A DNA stretch of 64,000 nt from Candidatus Pantoea haifensis (GTDB lineage Bacteria > Pseudomonadota > Gammaproteobacteria > Enterobacterales > Enterobacteriaceae). The notes under the pieces are model-generated. The model was not told where the DNA came from. It saw only the letters and a program-made list of their open reading frames with translations, and did no database searches. The stretch spans positions 2,976,001 to 3,040,000 of the forward strand of contig JAGTWN010000004.1 in NCBI GenBank assembly GCA_018842655.1. The letters run 5' to 3'. The position numbers and the translations under genes are program-made. Positions 24,636 to 35,242 of the stretch are shown in pieces; position 1 is the first letter of the stretch, and every line of letters begins with the position of its first letter.

Positions 24636-24686
24636 CTGTCACATAACTGTCATATTTCCTACATTTAGCTGTCATCAAACTGTCCT
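24636..24686 (+). promoter_or_regulatory. Tandem Pho boxes upstream of pstS
   Basis: CTGTCA-type heptamers recur every 11 bases at 24636, 24647, a degenerate copy at 24658, then 24669 and 24680. This is the direct-repeat geometry of PhoB binding sites. The array ends about 75 bases before pstS, in the position where PhoB activates the pst operon on phosphate starvation. Confidence 0.9.
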
Positions 24687-24761
24687 ATTTTCCCTCCTGC
24701 AGCAATCACTGACTCTTACTAAAATGGCTTTGAGCCTGAGATTAACTCCCCTGGAGGGAAC

Positions 24762-25805
24762 ATGACACTGATGCGTAGCACCGTAGCCCGAATCCTCGCC
24801 GCCACCTTCGCAGTAAGCGCGGTATCTGCTTATGCAGCCACCGATCTCACTGGCGCAGGCGGGACGTTCCCGGCGCCGGTTTATGCCAAGTGGGCAGCAG
24901 AATATCAGCAAGCCACGGGTAGTAAAATTAACTACCAGGGTATTGGTTCATCTGGTGGCGTGAAGCAAATTATCGCCAAAACCGTTGATTTCGGCGCGTC
25001 AGATGCACCAATGAAAGACGAAGACCTGCAAAAAAATGGCCTGTTCCAGTTCCCAACCGTGATCGGTGGTGTTGTGCTGGCAGTTAACCTGCCGGGCATT
25101 AAATCGGGCGAACTGACGCTGGATGGCAAAACGGTGGGTGACATCTACCTGGGTACGATCAAAAAGTGGAATGATCCAGCGATTGCTAAACTGAACCCCG
25201 GCGTGAAACTGCCAGAAACTAACATCAACGTGGTTCGCCGCGCTGACGGTTCAGGCACCTCTTTCGTCTTCACCAGCTACCTGGCTAAAGTGAACGAAGA
25301 GTGGAACAGCAAAGTAGGTAAAGGCAACACCGTGAACTGGCCAACCGGTCTGGGCGGTAAAGGCAACGACGGCGTTGCAGCCTTCGTACAGCGTCTGCCG
25401 GGTTCAATCGGCTACGTTGAGTACGCCTATGCCAAACAGAATAACCTGACTTACACTAAGCTGATGGATGCAGATGGCAAAGCCGTCGCGCCAGATGAAT
25501 CAACCTTCAGCAACGCAGCCAAAGGCGCAGACTGGAGCAAATCTTTTGCTCAGGATCTGACCTTCCAGAAAGGCGACAACGCCTGGCCAATCACCTCGAC
25601 TACATTCATCCTGATGTACAAAGATCAGGCTAACTCTGCTAAAGGTAGCGAAGTGCTGAAGTTCTTCGACTGGGCTTACAAAAACGGTGACAAAACGGCC
25701 ACCAGCCTGGATTATGCGACCCTGCCTGACAGCGTAACCGAGCAGATCCGTTCAGCCTGGAAAGCTAATATCAAAGACAGTTCTGGCAAGGCGCTTTACC
25801 AGTAA
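24762..25805 (+). CDS. pstS: Phosphate ABC transporter periplasmic binding protein PstS
   Basis: Captures inorganic phosphate in the periplasm and delivers it to PstCA. 347 residues. Signal peptide through SAYA, mature start [19 protein letters not shown]. Phosphate-contacting loops [19 protein letters not shown] and RADGSGTS are present. A strong ggaggg site precedes ATG 24762. An ATG three codons later is a minor alternative. First gene of the PhoB-controlled operon. Confidence 0.97.
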   Translation: MTLMRSTVARILAATFAVSAVSAYAATDLTGAGGTFPAPVYAKWAAEYQQATGSKINYQGIGSSGGVKQIIAKTVDFGASDAPMKDEDLQKNGLFQFPTVIGGVVLAVNLPGIKSGELTLDGKTVGDIYLGTIKKWNDPAIAKLNPGVKLPETNINVVRRADGSGTSFVFTSYLAKVNEEWNSKVGKGNTVNWPTGLGGKGNDGVAAFVQRLPGSIGYVEYAYAKQNNLTYTKLMDADGKAVAPDESTFSNAAKGADWSKSFAQDLTFQKGDNAWPITSTTFILMYKDQANSAKGSEVLKFFDWAYKNGDKTATSLDYATLPDSVTEQIRSAWKANIKDSSGKALYQ

Positions 25806-25815
25806 GTGAATGACC

Positions 25816-25866
25816 CTGACCGGACATCAGGTTCGGTCAGACCCTACGGGCGGCGTTATGCCGCCC
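25816..25866 (+). other. Two hairpins between pstS and pstC
   Basis: ctgaccg (25816-25822) pairs with cggtcag (25834-25840), and gggcggc (25848-25854) with gccgccc (25860-25866). Neither has a U-run. They probably stabilise the pstS part of the mRNA or attenuate downstream transcription so that the binding protein is made in excess. Confidence 0.55.
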
Positions 25867-25893
25867 TGATAACCTCTGAAGACTGAGACTTCT

Positions 25894-26856
25894 ATGGCTG
25901 CAACGAAGCCGGCATTCAAAGCCCCAGGCAAGCAAGGTGACAGAGTATTCGGTGCGCTGGTAAAACTTTCCGCGCTAATCGTACTGTTGCTGTTGGGTGG
26001 CATCATCGTCTCCCTGATTTTCTCCTCCTGGCCGAGCATTCAAAAGTTTGGGTTTTCTTTTTTATGGACCAAAACCTGGGATGCGCCAAACGAACAATTC
26101 GGTGCGCTGGTTCCGATTTACGGCACTATCGTTACCTCTCTCATTGCATTGATTATTGCCGTACCGGTGAGCTTTGGGATCGCGCTGTTTTTGACGGAAC
26201 TGGCACCAGGCTGGTTGCGCCGCCCATTGGGCACCGCCATTGAACTGCTGGCGGCCATTCCCAGCATCGTTTATGGCATGTGGGGATTGTTTATCTTTGC
26301 CCCGCTGTTTGCAGAATATTTTCAAACACCGGTAGGCGAAGTGTTATCAGGCATTCCGATTGTTGGCGAGCTGTTTTCCGGCCCCGCTTTCGGTATCGGG
26401 ATCCTTGCCGCTGGCGTGATTCTGGCCATCATGATCATTCCTTACATCGCCTCGGTAATGCGTGATGTGTTTGAGCAGACGCCCGTCATGATGAAAGAGT
26501 CCGCTTATGGTATTGGCTGCACCACCTGGGAGGTGATTTGGCGCATCGTGTTGCCGTTTACTAAAAACGGTGTGATTGGCGGCGTGATGCTTGGCCTGGG
26601 GCGTGCGTTAGGGGAAACCATGGCGGTGACCTTTATCATCGGTAACACCTATCAGCTCGACAGCGCATCGCTCTTTATGCCCGGCAACAGTATCACTTCT
26701 GCACTGGCAAACGAATTTGCTGAAGCGGAATCGGGTGTGCATGTCGCTGCACTGATGGAGCTGGGTCTGATTTTGTTTGTTATCACCTTTATCGTGCTGG
26801 CGATTTCAAAATTAATGATTTTGCGCCTGCAGAAAAGTGAAGGAGCGCGCTCATGA
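25894..26856 (+). CDS. pstC: Phosphate ABC transporter permease PstC
   Basis: One of the two membrane subunits of the phosphate transporter. 320 residues, about six membrane spans with a large periplasmic loop, and the cytoplasmic coupling motif around EAAYG-like [21 protein letters not shown] that contacts PstB. Its stop overlaps the pstA start (ATGA-type, 4 bases). Confidence 0.97.
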   Translation: MAATKPAFKAPGKQGDRVFGALVKLSALIVLLLLGGIIVSLIFSSWPSIQKFGFSFLWTKTWDAPNEQFGALVPIYGTIVTSLIALIIAVPVSFGIALFLTELAPGWLRRPLGTAIELLAAIPSIVYGMWGLFIFAPLFAEYFQTPVGEVLSGIPIVGELFSGPAFGIGILAAGVILAIMIIPYIASVMRDVFEQTPVMMKESAYGIGCTTWEVIWRIVLPFTKNGVIGGVMLGLGRALGETMAVTFIIGNTYQLDSASLFMPGNSITSALANEFAEAESGVHVAALMELGLILFVITFIVLAISKLMILRLQKSEGARS

Positions 26857-27743
26857 CCACGATTGAATTGCAGGCGCGTGCTGAGCTGGAACAATCACGT
26901 CGTAAGATGCAGTCCTGGCGCAGCACTAAAAATAAAATCGCATTAACGCTGTCATTGCTGACCATGGCATTCGGCCTGTTTTGGCTGGTGTGGATTTTGT
27001 TCACCACGGTAACGCGCGGTATCGATGGCCTGTCATGGACGTTGTTTACTGAGTCTACTCCGCCGCCCAACACGGCTGGTGGCGGTTTAGCCAACGCCCT
27101 GGCAGGCAGTGGCTTGCTGATTTTCTGGTCCACGTTCTTTGGTACGCCGCTGGGCATTATGGCAGGCGTCTATCTGGCTGAATATGGGCGCAAATCCTGG
27201 CTGGCGGAAGTGATTCGTTTTATTAACGACATTTTACTGTCAGCGCCGTCCATCGTGGTGGGACTGTTCGTTTACACTATCGTAGTGGCGCAAATGCAGC
27301 ATTTCTCCGGCTGGGCTGGTGTAATTGCACTGGCTCTGCTGCAGATTCCGATTGTGATCCGTACAACTGAAAACATGCTGCGCCTGGTGCCAGACAGCAT
27401 GCGCGAAGCCGCTTACGCGCTGGGTACGCCTAAATGGAAGATGATTTCTGCCATTACGCTGAAAGCGTCGGTGTCGGGCATTATCACCGGTGTGCTGCTG
27501 GCGATTGCACGTATCGCAGGTGAAACCGCGCCGCTGCTGTTTACTGCCTTGTCGAACCAGTTCTGGAGCACCGACATGATGCAGCCGCTGGCTAACCTGC
27601 CAGTCACTATCTTTAAGTTCGCTATGAGCCCGTTTGCTGAATGGCAGAGCCTGGCCTGGGCTGGCGTACTGATTATTACCTTATGCGTGCTGTTGCTGAA
27701 TATCATAGCGCGCGTGATTTTTGCCAAGGGCAAACACGGTTAA
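26853..27743 (+). CDS. pstA: Phosphate ABC transporter permease PstA
   Basis: Second membrane subunit of the phosphate transporter. 296 residues with six predicted spans and the coupling helix [16 protein letters not shown]. Start overlaps pstC, and pstB follows 37 bases downstream. Confidence 0.97.
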   Translation: MTTIELQARAELEQSRRKMQSWRSTKNKIALTLSLLTMAFGLFWLVWILFTTVTRGIDGLSWTLFTESTPPPNTAGGGLANALAGSGLLIFWSTFFGTPLGIMAGVYLAEYGRKSWLAEVIRFINDILLSAPSIVVGLFVYTIVVAQMQHFSGWAGVIALALLQIPIVIRTTENMLRLVPDSMREAAYALGTPKWKMISAITLKASVSGIITGVLLAIARIAGETAPLLFTALSNQFWSTDMMQPLANLPVTIFKFAMSPFAEWQSLAWAGVLIITLCVLLLNIIARVIFAKGKHG

Positions 27744-27768
27744 TGCTGCCCTGCGCGGCACCGTTTAA

Positions 27769-28554
<786 letters not shown>

Positions 28555-28571
28555 TTTGACAGGAGATCGCC

Positions 28572-29306
28572 ATGGATAATTTAAATCTGAATAAACACAT
28601 CTCCGGTCAGTTCAATGCAGAGCTGGAGCATATTCGTACCCAGGTGATGATCATGGGTGGCCTGGTAGAGCAGCAGCTCACCGACGCCATCACCGCGATG
28701 CACAATCTGGACGGCGAACTGGCTCAGCGCGTCATCGACGGCGATCAGAAAGTCAACATGATGGAAGTGGAGATTGATGAAGCCTGCGTGCGTATCATCG
28801 CCAAACGCCAACCAACGGCTATTGATTTGCGCCTGGTTATGGCCATCATCAAGACCATTTCTGAGCTGGAGCGCATTGGTGATGTGGCTGAAAAAATCAG
28901 CCGCACCGCATTGGAAAAGTTTGGTCAACAACATATGCCGCTGTTGGTGAGCCTGGAATCGTTAGGCCGCCACACGGTAGAGATGCTGCACGATGTGCTG
29001 GATGCCTTCGCACGTATGGATCTTAACGAAGCGATCCAGATCTACCGCGAAGACAAGAAAGTCGATAAAGAGTACGAAGGTATTGTCCGTCAGTTGATGA
29101 CTTACATGATGGAAGATCCGCGCACTATCCCAAGCGTGCTGACCGCGCTGTTCTGCGCCCGCGCTATCGAGCGTATCGGTGACCGCTGCCAGAACATTTG
29201 CGAAATCATCTTCTATTTCGTCAAAGGACAGGATTTTCGTCACGTCGGTGGCGATAAGCTGGATGAACTGCTGTCCGGTGATGACGGCAGTAATAAACCG
29301 TCTTGA
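28572..29306 (+). CDS. phoU: Phosphate signalling regulator PhoU
   Basis: Peripheral protein that links Pst transport to PhoR, keeping the Pho regulon off when phosphate is plentiful. 244 residues (E. coli 241) in two similar three-helix bundles, each with the metal-binding ERIGD motif ([10 protein letters not shown] and [10 protein letters not shown]). Last gene of the operon. A terminator hairpin follows. Confidence 0.97.
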   Translation: MDNLNLNKHISGQFNAELEHIRTQVMIMGGLVEQQLTDAITAMHNLDGELAQRVIDGDQKVNMMEVEIDEACVRIIAKRQPTAIDLRLVMAIIKTISELERIGDVAEKISRTALEKFGQQHMPLLVSLESLGRHTVEMLHDVLDAFARMDLNEAIQIYREDKKVDKEYEGIVRQLMTYMMEDPRTIPSVLTALFCARAIERIGDRCQNICEIIFYFVKGQDFRHVGGDKLDELLSGDDGSNKPS

Positions 29307-29314
29307 TTGTGATC

Positions 29315-29350
29315 AAACCGTGCGTCGTCCTGACGTACGGTTTCGGTTTT
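29315..29350 (+). terminator. Terminator after phoU
   Basis: aaaccgtgcgtc (29315-29326) pairs with gacgtacggttt (29332-29343), 12 pairs with one wobble and a five-base loop, followed by a broken T-run. Confidence 0.75.
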
Positions 29351-29414
29351 CTCGTTGGACCCCGTTGTAACGCCTCTTTATACTTGCGGCACTCTTCTCT
29401 TCAGGTGCTGACTG

Positions 29415-30653
29415 ATGCCCCAAATTTCTCAACCTAAGCAGAGCGCGACGCCTGCTAAAGCGATGCTGGCTGCCGTTAGCGGTTATGCTATGGATGGATT
29501 TGACCTGTTAATCCTCGGTTTTATGCTGCCCGCTATCAGCGTGTCGCTGGCGCTTGATCCGTCTCAGGCCGGTTCGCTGGTGACCTGGACGCTAATTGGT
29601 GCAGTCATTGGCGGCGTTGTATTTGGTCATCTGAGCGATCGCTTTGGCCGCATTCGCGTTTTGACTGTCACTATTCTGGTCTTTTCGGTTTTTACCGGAC
29701 TGTGCGCAGTGGCGCAAGGTTACTGGGATTTGCTGATTTACCGCACGCTGGCGGGTGTCGGACTGGGCGGCGAATTTGGTATCGGCATGGCGCTGATAGC
29801 CGAAGCCTGGCCGTCAGAGAAGCGTAATCGCGCTTCAGCCTGGGTAGGCATCGGTTGGCAGTTCGGCGTATTACTGGCGGCGTTTATTACTCCGCCATTA
29901 TTAAGCGTGATTGGCTGGCGCGGCATGTTCCTGGTGGGTTTGCTACCAGCCGTTGTCTCATTCGCTATTCGCCGCAGCATGGGCGAGCCGGAAGGGTATA
30001 CGCAGCAGGTTAAGCATGTGCCGTCCCTCTCATTCCCGGCGCGGCTTAAGCTGCTGGTGCGCGATCGTGCCACCGCAAAAGCCAGCCTTGGTATATTTAT
30101 TCTCTGTTCAGTGCAAAACTTTGGCTATTACGGCTTGATGATCTGGATGCCAAGCTATCTCTCTTCCAACTTCGGTTTTAGCCTGACTAAATCGGGCCTG
30201 TGGACCGCAGTAACGGTAGTGGGTATGACGTTCGGTATCTGGCTGTTTGGCGTGTTAGCAGATCGCTTTGCCCGCTGGAAAATTTTTCTGCTGTATCAGT
30301 TTGGCGCGGTGGCGATGATGATTATTTATGCCCAGTTGCGCGATCCCTCCGTCATGCTGTTTACCGGTGCGTTAATGGGCCTGTTTGTTAACGGTATGAT
30401 TGGTGGCTATGGCGCGTTGATCTCTGATACGTTTCCGCCACAGGCGCGTGCTACCGCGCAAAACGTGTTGTTTAATCTGGGGCGCGGCGTTGGCGGTTTC
30501 GGCCCGGTAGTGATTGGCCTGCTGGCGAGCAAATTTTCATTCGTGGCGGCAATTACCTTGCTGGCACTCATCTATCTGCTGGATATTGTCGCCACGCTGT
30601 TTTTATTGCCGAAGAAGCAGAGCAGGGAAGATGCATTAGGCGCGATTGGCTAA
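29415..30653 (+). CDS. MFS transporter, aromatic-acid/shikimate-like (AAHS type)
   Basis: Inner-membrane transporter of 412 residues with twelve predicted spans. The cytoplasmic loop motif GHLSDRFGRIR (loop 2-3) and a second LADRFARWK mark the major facilitator superfamily. The N-terminal GYAMDGFDLLILGFMLP and RTLAGVGLGGEFG segments resemble the sugar/aromatic acid:H+ symporter group (MhpT, YjhB, NanT relatives). No catabolic genes are adjacent, so the substrate cannot be predicted. It stands alone between phoU and selC. Confidence 0.8.
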   Translation: MPQISQPKQSATPAKAMLAAVSGYAMDGFDLLILGFMLPAISVSLALDPSQAGSLVTWTLIGAVIGGVVFGHLSDRFGRIRVLTVTILVFSVFTGLCAVAQGYWDLLIYRTLAGVGLGGEFGIGMALIAEAWPSEKRNRASAWVGIGWQFGVLLAAFITPPLLSVIGWRGMFLVGLLPAVVSFAIRRSMGEPEGYTQQVKHVPSLSFPARLKLLVRDRATAKASLGIFILCSVQNFGYYGLMIWMPSYLSSNFGFSLTKSGLWTAVTVVGMTFGIWLFGVLADRFARWKIFLLYQFGAVAMMIIYAQLRDPSVMLFTGALMGLFVNGMIGGYGALISDTFPPQARATAQNVLFNLGRGVGGFGPVVIGLLASKFSFVAAITLLALIYLLDIVATLFLLPKKQSREDALGAIG

Positions 30654-30744
30654 CATTCTGTGCGCTGTTCTCTGTGCCAGAGGATGGCGCACTGCACAAT
30701 TCAAAGGAATTGATCTACATCGCGGTGGCGCATCGGGGAGTTGT

Positions 30745-30750
30745 TATAAT
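30745..30750 (+). promoter_or_regulatory. selC promoter -10
   Basis: A perfect tataat ends 18 bases before the mature tRNA 5' end. The upstream -35 is not clear-cut. Confidence 0.55.
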
Positions 30751-30768
30751 CGGCGGCCTTATCAAAAA

Positions 30769-30863
30769 GGAAGATCGTCGTCTCCGGTGAGGCGGCCGGA
30801 TTTCAAATCCGGTTAGGGCCGCCAGCGGTCCTGGGCAGGTTCGACTCCTGTGATCTTCCGCCA
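30769..30863 (+). tRNA. selC: tRNA-Sec (UCA), selC
   Basis: A 95-base tRNA, the longest in the cell. The acceptor stem ggaagatc pairs with gatcttcc, followed by encoded GCCA. The anticodon loop contains tTCAaat, giving UCA, which reads UGA as selenocysteine. The long extra arm and gttcgactc T-loop are as in E. coli selC. The 3' end is intact, with no integrated element detectable downstream although selC is a favoured integration site. Confidence 0.98.
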
Positions 30864-30939
30864 GCTTCCTGTTTCTCTTCTCACTGAATGTTACCTGTCT
30901 TCTGCCTTTATTCTTCCGGTAACCGCAATGTCATAAAAC

Positions 30940-30966
30940 AAAAGGGCAACAAACGCTGCCCTTTTT
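30940..30966. terminator. Terminator between selC and the ROK gene
   Basis: aaaagggca (30940-30948) pairs with tgccctttt (30957-30965), nine pairs, with T's on the plus side and A's on the minus side. It can serve selC readthrough and the converging ROK gene. Confidence 0.8.
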
Positions 30967-30982
30967 GTATTTAGTGCGCCGT

Positions 30983-32116
30983 TTAGCGAACATACTGTTC
31001 TGATTGCTCGATAACGGCCAGCGCCAGTCCATTGGCGGGGTCCAGCCGGGTAGGCAGAAAATGCAGTTGCGTGTGCTGGAAAGTAAACCTCAGTGCGCTG
31101 GACTCTGCAACGCTACTTACGGCTTCGCAAAATTCAGGATTCGCATTCCATGGACAATCAATCACTATACTGGCTGGATTAAGTAACAACATAATTTGGC
31201 TGAGGGCCTTACCTAAAAAACCCCCTGCCTGCGTCATTATTTCATTGACGACTCGCGGTGCACTGTCGCGGTTTTGCCAGGTTAATCCGGGATCTCGCTG
31301 GGCGAGCTGCTGTTTAATGGCAGGTTGGCTGATTAAAGTTTCAAGACAGCCCTGACGGCCACAACTGCAACGCGGCCCGTTTGGCTGAAGAATTAAATGC
31401 CCAACTTCACCTGCTGTCCAGCTGCTGCCGGTATAGACTTCGCCGTGCTGTACTAACGCACCGCCAATCCCTTCAGAAATTCGCAGATAAAAGTGGCTAT
31501 TCTCGGCTGCCAGCCCCAGATGCTGTACAGAAAGCAGTGCGGCGGCTTTGGCATTATTCATAATGCGAAGGGGTAACCGTACATGTTTGCGCAGCGGGGT
31601 AAGCAGATCGACATCCTGCCAGCCAAGATGTGATGAAAAATGCATCCAGCCGCCTGGCGGATCGACAATGCCAGGAAAACCCAGCCCGATACCCAACAGG
31701 TCAGGATATTTACTCGCTAATTCGCGGCAGAGCACCGCCAGTTCAGCCAGGAGATTCGCTGGCTGGCTGGTGTCGGTACGAAGCGTTTTTTCAGCAATTA
31801 TTGTGGAAAAGTAATCACAGACGCACCAGTGGATAAAGTTGCGCTCCACCATCACACCGGCGCTTGGCAACTTCTGCGGCCGTAGCGCGATTTCAATCTT
31901 TGGCCGTCCTGCAGCGGCAACGCTGACCGGGCCGAGTTCTTCAATTAAACCCTGTTCCAGAAAGTCATCAATAATCAGCGAAACGGTGTTTTTACTGAGC
32001 GATAATGTTTGCGCAAGATCCTGGCGTGATGTCACGCGCACCTTGCGCATTTGCGTCATTACCCGCTTCTGGTTATTTAGCCGTAATAGTGCCGGCCCTT
32101 TGCCGATGGCTTTCAT
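30983..32116 (-). CDS. ROK-family transcriptional regulator (NagC/Mlc type)
   Basis: Predicted sugar-responsive repressor of 377 residues. An N-terminal winged helix (about residues 10-70, with RQDLAQTLSLSKNTVSLII) precedes a ROK sugar-binding/kinase-like domain containing GIGLGFPGIVD, the EGIGGALV loop and the zinc motif CSCGRQGCLE. No sugar genes adjoin it, so the target regulon is unknown. Close relatives NagC, Mlc and XylR control PTS or sugar operons elsewhere. Confidence 0.82.
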   Translation of the reverse strand: MKAIGKGPALLRLNNQKRVMTQMRKVRVTSRQDLAQTLSLSKNTVSLIIDDFLEQGLIEELGPVSVAAAGRPKIEIALRPQKLPSAGVMVERNFIHWCVCDYFSTIIAEKTLRTDTSQPANLLAELAVLCRELASKYPDLLGIGLGFPGIVDPPGGWMHFSSHLGWQDVDLLTPLRKHVRLPLRIMNNAKAAALLSVQHLGLAAENSHFYLRISEGIGGALVQHGEVYTGSSWTAGEVGHLILQPNGPRCSCGRQGCLETLISQPAIKQQLAQRDPGLTWQNRDSAPRVVNEIMTQAGGFLGKALSQIMLLLNPASIVIDCPWNANPEFCEAVSSVAESSALRFTFQHTQLHFLPTRLDPANGLALAVIEQSEQYVR

Positions 32117-32253
32117 AACGCATATACCTGACCAAAGAGAAGTGACTCAGTGTATCAGTGTCTGCGTATTGGTTATCTCACACTTTTGCGCCCTGTTTCA
32201 CACAACACCGCAATGCCGGGCCTTGTTAAACAAAAAACTGCGGCAAAGCACGA

Positions 32254-32994
32254 TCAATATTCGTCGCCGCGTACCCGGCTGCGATAACTTTCCCAGTCAA
32301 AGCGCACCCACAGACTATTGCCTAAGCGCATACGATCCATCACCCTTTCGCCCAGCAAAGCATTCATACCAGCATGATCAAGGTTAGAGAGCATGCCCGT
32401 AGGACGTTTAGATGAGGAGCGACGGTCAACTATTTGATTAATAATTACTTTCTCGTAACGCGACTCACTTTGCATACCAATTTCATCAATCACCAGCAGA
32501 TCGACGCTACTGAGATCGTGTATCAGCCGCTCTTCAGTAATATCGCTGGTGCCGCTAAAAGTGCCCTTCATGCTCGACATTAAATCGGCAACGGTCACAA
32601 TCAGCACACTTTTCCCGCGTAAGATCAGATCGTTACCAATGGCGGCAGCTAAATGATTTTTGCCTGTACCGGGACGACCGGAAAAAACAAAGCTGGCGAT
32701 ACTGCCATCAAATTCGGCTGAATACTGACGCGCCAGCTCAAGCGCCTTACGCTGGCCTTCGTTTTCGACACGATAATTGTCGAATGAACAGTTGATATGC
32801 AGCTCACGAATGCCTGAACGGCCCATAATACGCTGCATTTTCATGGCGCGGTTTTCACGCACAATGGATTCGGAGCGCAAACGGCCTTGCTCCTGATTCC
32901 AGGCCAGCAGATCTTCGCCTTTAGTAAATTTAGGCTGCGTGCCCGCAGGCATCATCCTTTTCAAACGGCTAAAGAGATCGTTGGGCGTTTTCAT
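32254..32994 (-). CDS. dnaC: DNA replication protein DnaC (DnaB helicase loader)
   Basis: AAA+ loader that delivers DnaB helicase to oriC and restart forks. 246 residues, E. coli size. N-terminal DnaB-binding part, Walker A GRPGTGKNH (106-114), Walker B LLVIDEIG (166-173), sensor LSNLDHAG and the arginine-finger region DRMRLG. Start overlaps the dnaT stop by one base, forming the usual dnaTC pair. Confidence 0.97.
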   Translation of the reverse strand: MKTPNDLFSRLKRMMPAGTQPKFTKGEDLLAWNQEQGRLRSESIVRENRAMKMQRIMGRSGIRELHINCSFDNYRVENEGQRKALELARQYSAEFDGSIASFVFSGRPGTGKNHLAAAIGNDLILRGKSVLIVTVADLMSSMKGTFSGTSDITEERLIHDLSSVDLLVIDEIGMQSESRYEKVIINQIVDRRSSSKRPTGMLSNLDHAGMNALLGERVMDRMRLGNSLWVRFDWESYRSRVRGDEY

Positions 32995-33530
32995 TACTCA
33001 CCTCGGAAACCATCGGGAATAGTACGATCGGGGTTTGGCAACTGTGTGATATCACGCTTCGGCTGTCCGCCGTGTACGGCACGATTCATTTGTAAGCTGC
33101 GCGCCAGCTTTTGCTGCCACTGAACGTGATGAAACAGACGGCCTTCCGCTTGCCAGTAGGCAACAAATGCCGCTAACTCAGTTGCGGTGACTGGCTCGCT
33201 CAGTGCCACACCCCAAATTGCAGCCTGACGCGAAAAATCAGCATCGGGTTGCCAGCCGTCATACATAGCAAATTTTCCAACCGGCGTATGAATAGCTGCT
33301 GGCGCATCGTCAAACAAGCTCTCGTCCAGCGTGACATCATTGGGTTGCTGCGCGGCAGCTTCCAGCGCCAGTAGTTGAGCCAGACGCTCAGGCGTGACGG
33401 CATACATTACAGGCGCGTAATCCTGTAACACGGCCAGTGTGCCTTGATCAGCTTGCTGCAAGGCGTTGAGCGGGTCTTGACGAAAGGCATCCAGGCCAAT
33501 GAGCGTTGAGGTTAAAATTTTGACTGACAT
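32994..33530 (-). CDS. dnaT: Primosomal protein DnaT
   Basis: Acts with PriA/PriB and DnaC in restart of stalled replication forks. 178 residues (E. coli 179): [20 protein letters not shown] start, a variable middle, and the conserved C-terminal part [10 protein letters not shown]...[10 protein letters not shown] that binds ssDNA. Coupled to dnaC by a TAATG-type overlap. Confidence 0.96.
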   Translation of the reverse strand: MSVKILTSTLIGLDAFRQDPLNALQQADQGTLAVLQDYAPVMYAVTPERLAQLLALEAAAQQPNDVTLDESLFDDAPAAIHTPVGKFAMYDGWQPDADFSRQAAIWGVALSEPVTATELAAFVAYWQAEGRLFHHVQWQQKLARSLQMNRAVHGGQPKRDITQLPNPDRTIPDGFRGE

Positions 33531-33557
33531 GACGAGACCTGAGATTAACGAACACCT

Positions 33558-33586
33558 TGCGCCGAAGCCGTTAACGCTTCGGCGCA
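33558..33586. other. Long hairpin upstream of dnaT
   Basis: tgcgccgaag (33558-33567) pairs perfectly with cttcggcgca (33577-33586), with an inner cg-ttaa-cg. It has no U-run on either strand. It separates the membrane-protein gene from dnaTC and may be an mRNA end or protein site. Confidence 0.55.
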
Positions 33587-33639
33587 GAAGTCCATATTGT
33601 ACCTTTTTTAACGCTCAGGATCGCTCAAAAAGCGGATAA

Positions 33640-34320
33640 TCAGTGTGACGTAACCGGTGACGGTTGAAGTTTAGCGGCTGCTGTTTTGGTCACGGGCGCG
33701 CTGACGATGTTGTTAACCGGGAGCGTTTGCCATAAATAGCGCACTGAGGCCAACCAGCACAGGCTGTAACCCAGCAATTCTGTACCCTCTTCAGCCATAT
33801 TTTTAACCACCCTATTGTAGCCATCCAGCATCAGATGTTGCCACAAAGTGGTCGTGCCAAACAGGCGAGAGAAAACCAGCACGACCAGAAAGCCGCTGGC
33901 CATTACCGGCCAACTGCGATGTTGTAGCAGGGCTGCCAGGTTCTGCACGGTGAGCTTTGGCGACCGCATCGCGACGGCCAGACTGCCTGCCGTGACCGCC
34001 AGCGCAAACCACACCCAGCTTCCGTGATGAATAACATCAAACAAAAAATCCAGTTCACGGATCAGCATGCAGGTATAAAAACCGCCAACCAATGACAGCG
34101 CACCACGCTGTTCAGGGCGCTGACGCGCGGCAAGAAAAAACAGCGCAGCCGTGATCGCCAGTAATATCTCCTGGGTGGTTTCAGTAAAAGAAGTTTCATG
34201 CAGCGCATCGTTCATCCAGGTTACGTCGATATAAATCGGCGTAATCATCAGAGCAAGGAAAAGTGCTGCAAAGAGAAAAACCGCGATTTCGCGGCCAATA
34301 AGTGTCAAATTTTCGCGCAT
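33640..34320 (-). CDS. Uncharacterised multi-span inner-membrane protein
   Basis: 226 residues with about six predicted membrane segments (roughly 12-30, 48-65, 72-88, 100-120, 133-155, 180-198) and a polar C-terminal tail. Charged residues sit inside or at the edge of the spans: TTQEILL, LIRELDFLFD and MAEEGTELLGY. I do not recognise the family. In E. coli this position upstream of dnaT holds yjjB, which is unrelated in sequence. Function unknown. Possibly a heme- or lipid-related membrane protein judging only from buried acids, which is weak evidence. Confidence 0.7.
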   Translation of the reverse strand: MRENLTLIGREIAVFLFAALFLALMITPIYIDVTWMNDALHETSFTETTQEILLAITAALFFLAARQRPEQRGALSLVGGFYTCMLIRELDFLFDVIHHGSWVWFALAVTAGSLAVAMRSPKLTVQNLAALLQHRSWPVMASGFLVVLVFSRLFGTTTLWQHLMLDGYNRVVKNMAEEGTELLGYSLCWLASVRYLWQTLPVNNIVSAPVTKTAAAKLQPSPVTSH

Positions 34321-34396
34321 ATTATTACCAGTATTATGATTAGCGCGCTTATTATATTTTATTCAAGGTTGCGCCTTTCTCATTTCATGCCGCGCT

Positions 34397-35103
34397 TCAA
34401 AAGCTGGCGCTTACGCCCAGGCTGTAAATGAACTTTTCGCCAGTATTAAGCGCATCAGTTTGTGAAAAAGAGGCAAAAGCCGCCAGATTATTGTTAAGCG
34501 GCATATGTGCCCCGACGCTGACATCGAGCCAGTTTTCCTGACGACCGCTTTCGCTCTCATCAGCCTGATAGCGCGTATTTTCATCCGCGAGTTGATGGCT
34601 GTAACTTAACTGTGCCCAGGGCGTTATCCAGCCCATTCTGGAATTAACCCGCCAGCCAACGCTGGCCACTTGTTCCTGGCTGGGGCGATCGCTTAATTCG
34701 CATTGTGGGCAGTTAAGTGAAGCCTGATCGGCTGAATATTGCGCCACCGGTCCGGTGGTAACAGACTGACTGAGCTTCACATTCCAGCCTGCGCTATAGC
34801 GCGTACCCAGCGATGTGACACCGACGGTAGCGGGTTCGCTACGCAGCGTCAGCGGTGATGAACCCGGCGCATTGAGTGCCGCATCCCATAATCCTCGTTG
34901 TTCGTCAGTAAACGCCAACTGACTGAGAGAAATTTTCTCTGCCAGAAGGGTGTTGTAATCGAGATGGGGTGGCGGTTGCGGAATAGCGGACAGGGACGAA
35001 AAATCGTCCCACGCAAAGGCCGATTGCACGACGGTGAAAAATAATGTCCCAAAAAATAGCCGCACCGGATGGCGCTGGCCTGCACACTCTCTTTTTGCAA
35101 CAT
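34397..35103 (-). CDS. Autotransporter-type outer-membrane beta-barrel protein without passenger, probable frameshift near start
   Basis: The mature part shows alternating amphipathic strands (YSAGWNVKLSQS, ASVGWRVNSRMGWI, PWAQLSYSHQL, ENWLDVSVGAHM) and ends in aromatic ...LGVSASF, as outer-membrane barrels do. It resembles the barrel of EstA-type esterase autotransporters, but the GDSL esterase passenger is missing. The uninterrupted frame starts at a GTG (35063-35065). An ATG at 35101-35103 with a ggag site 5 bases before it would produce a longer signal sequence if the A-run 35051-35056 (plus strand) had one more base, so I place the start there. Role unknown. Confidence 0.62.
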
Positions 35104-35242
35104 GAACACTCCAGACCAGGCTGAAGGAACGATAGGGCGTCTTGATTTACAGTCAGTTATTGCGCCTGTTGTTTAACTATTAACCCATTAATTTTAAGAT
35201 CAAGGCCCGCGATAAAATTTTTCCAAAATAAGGAATAAGGCG

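Noticed and set aside
31839-32387. A 182-codon plus-strand open frame
   Set aside because: Antisense to the ROK gene and dnaC, with no start signal and no domain.
32254-33530. dnaC-dnaT as a prophage replication module
   Set aside because: Sequence and order match chromosomal dnaTC of enterics, and there are no phage genes around it.
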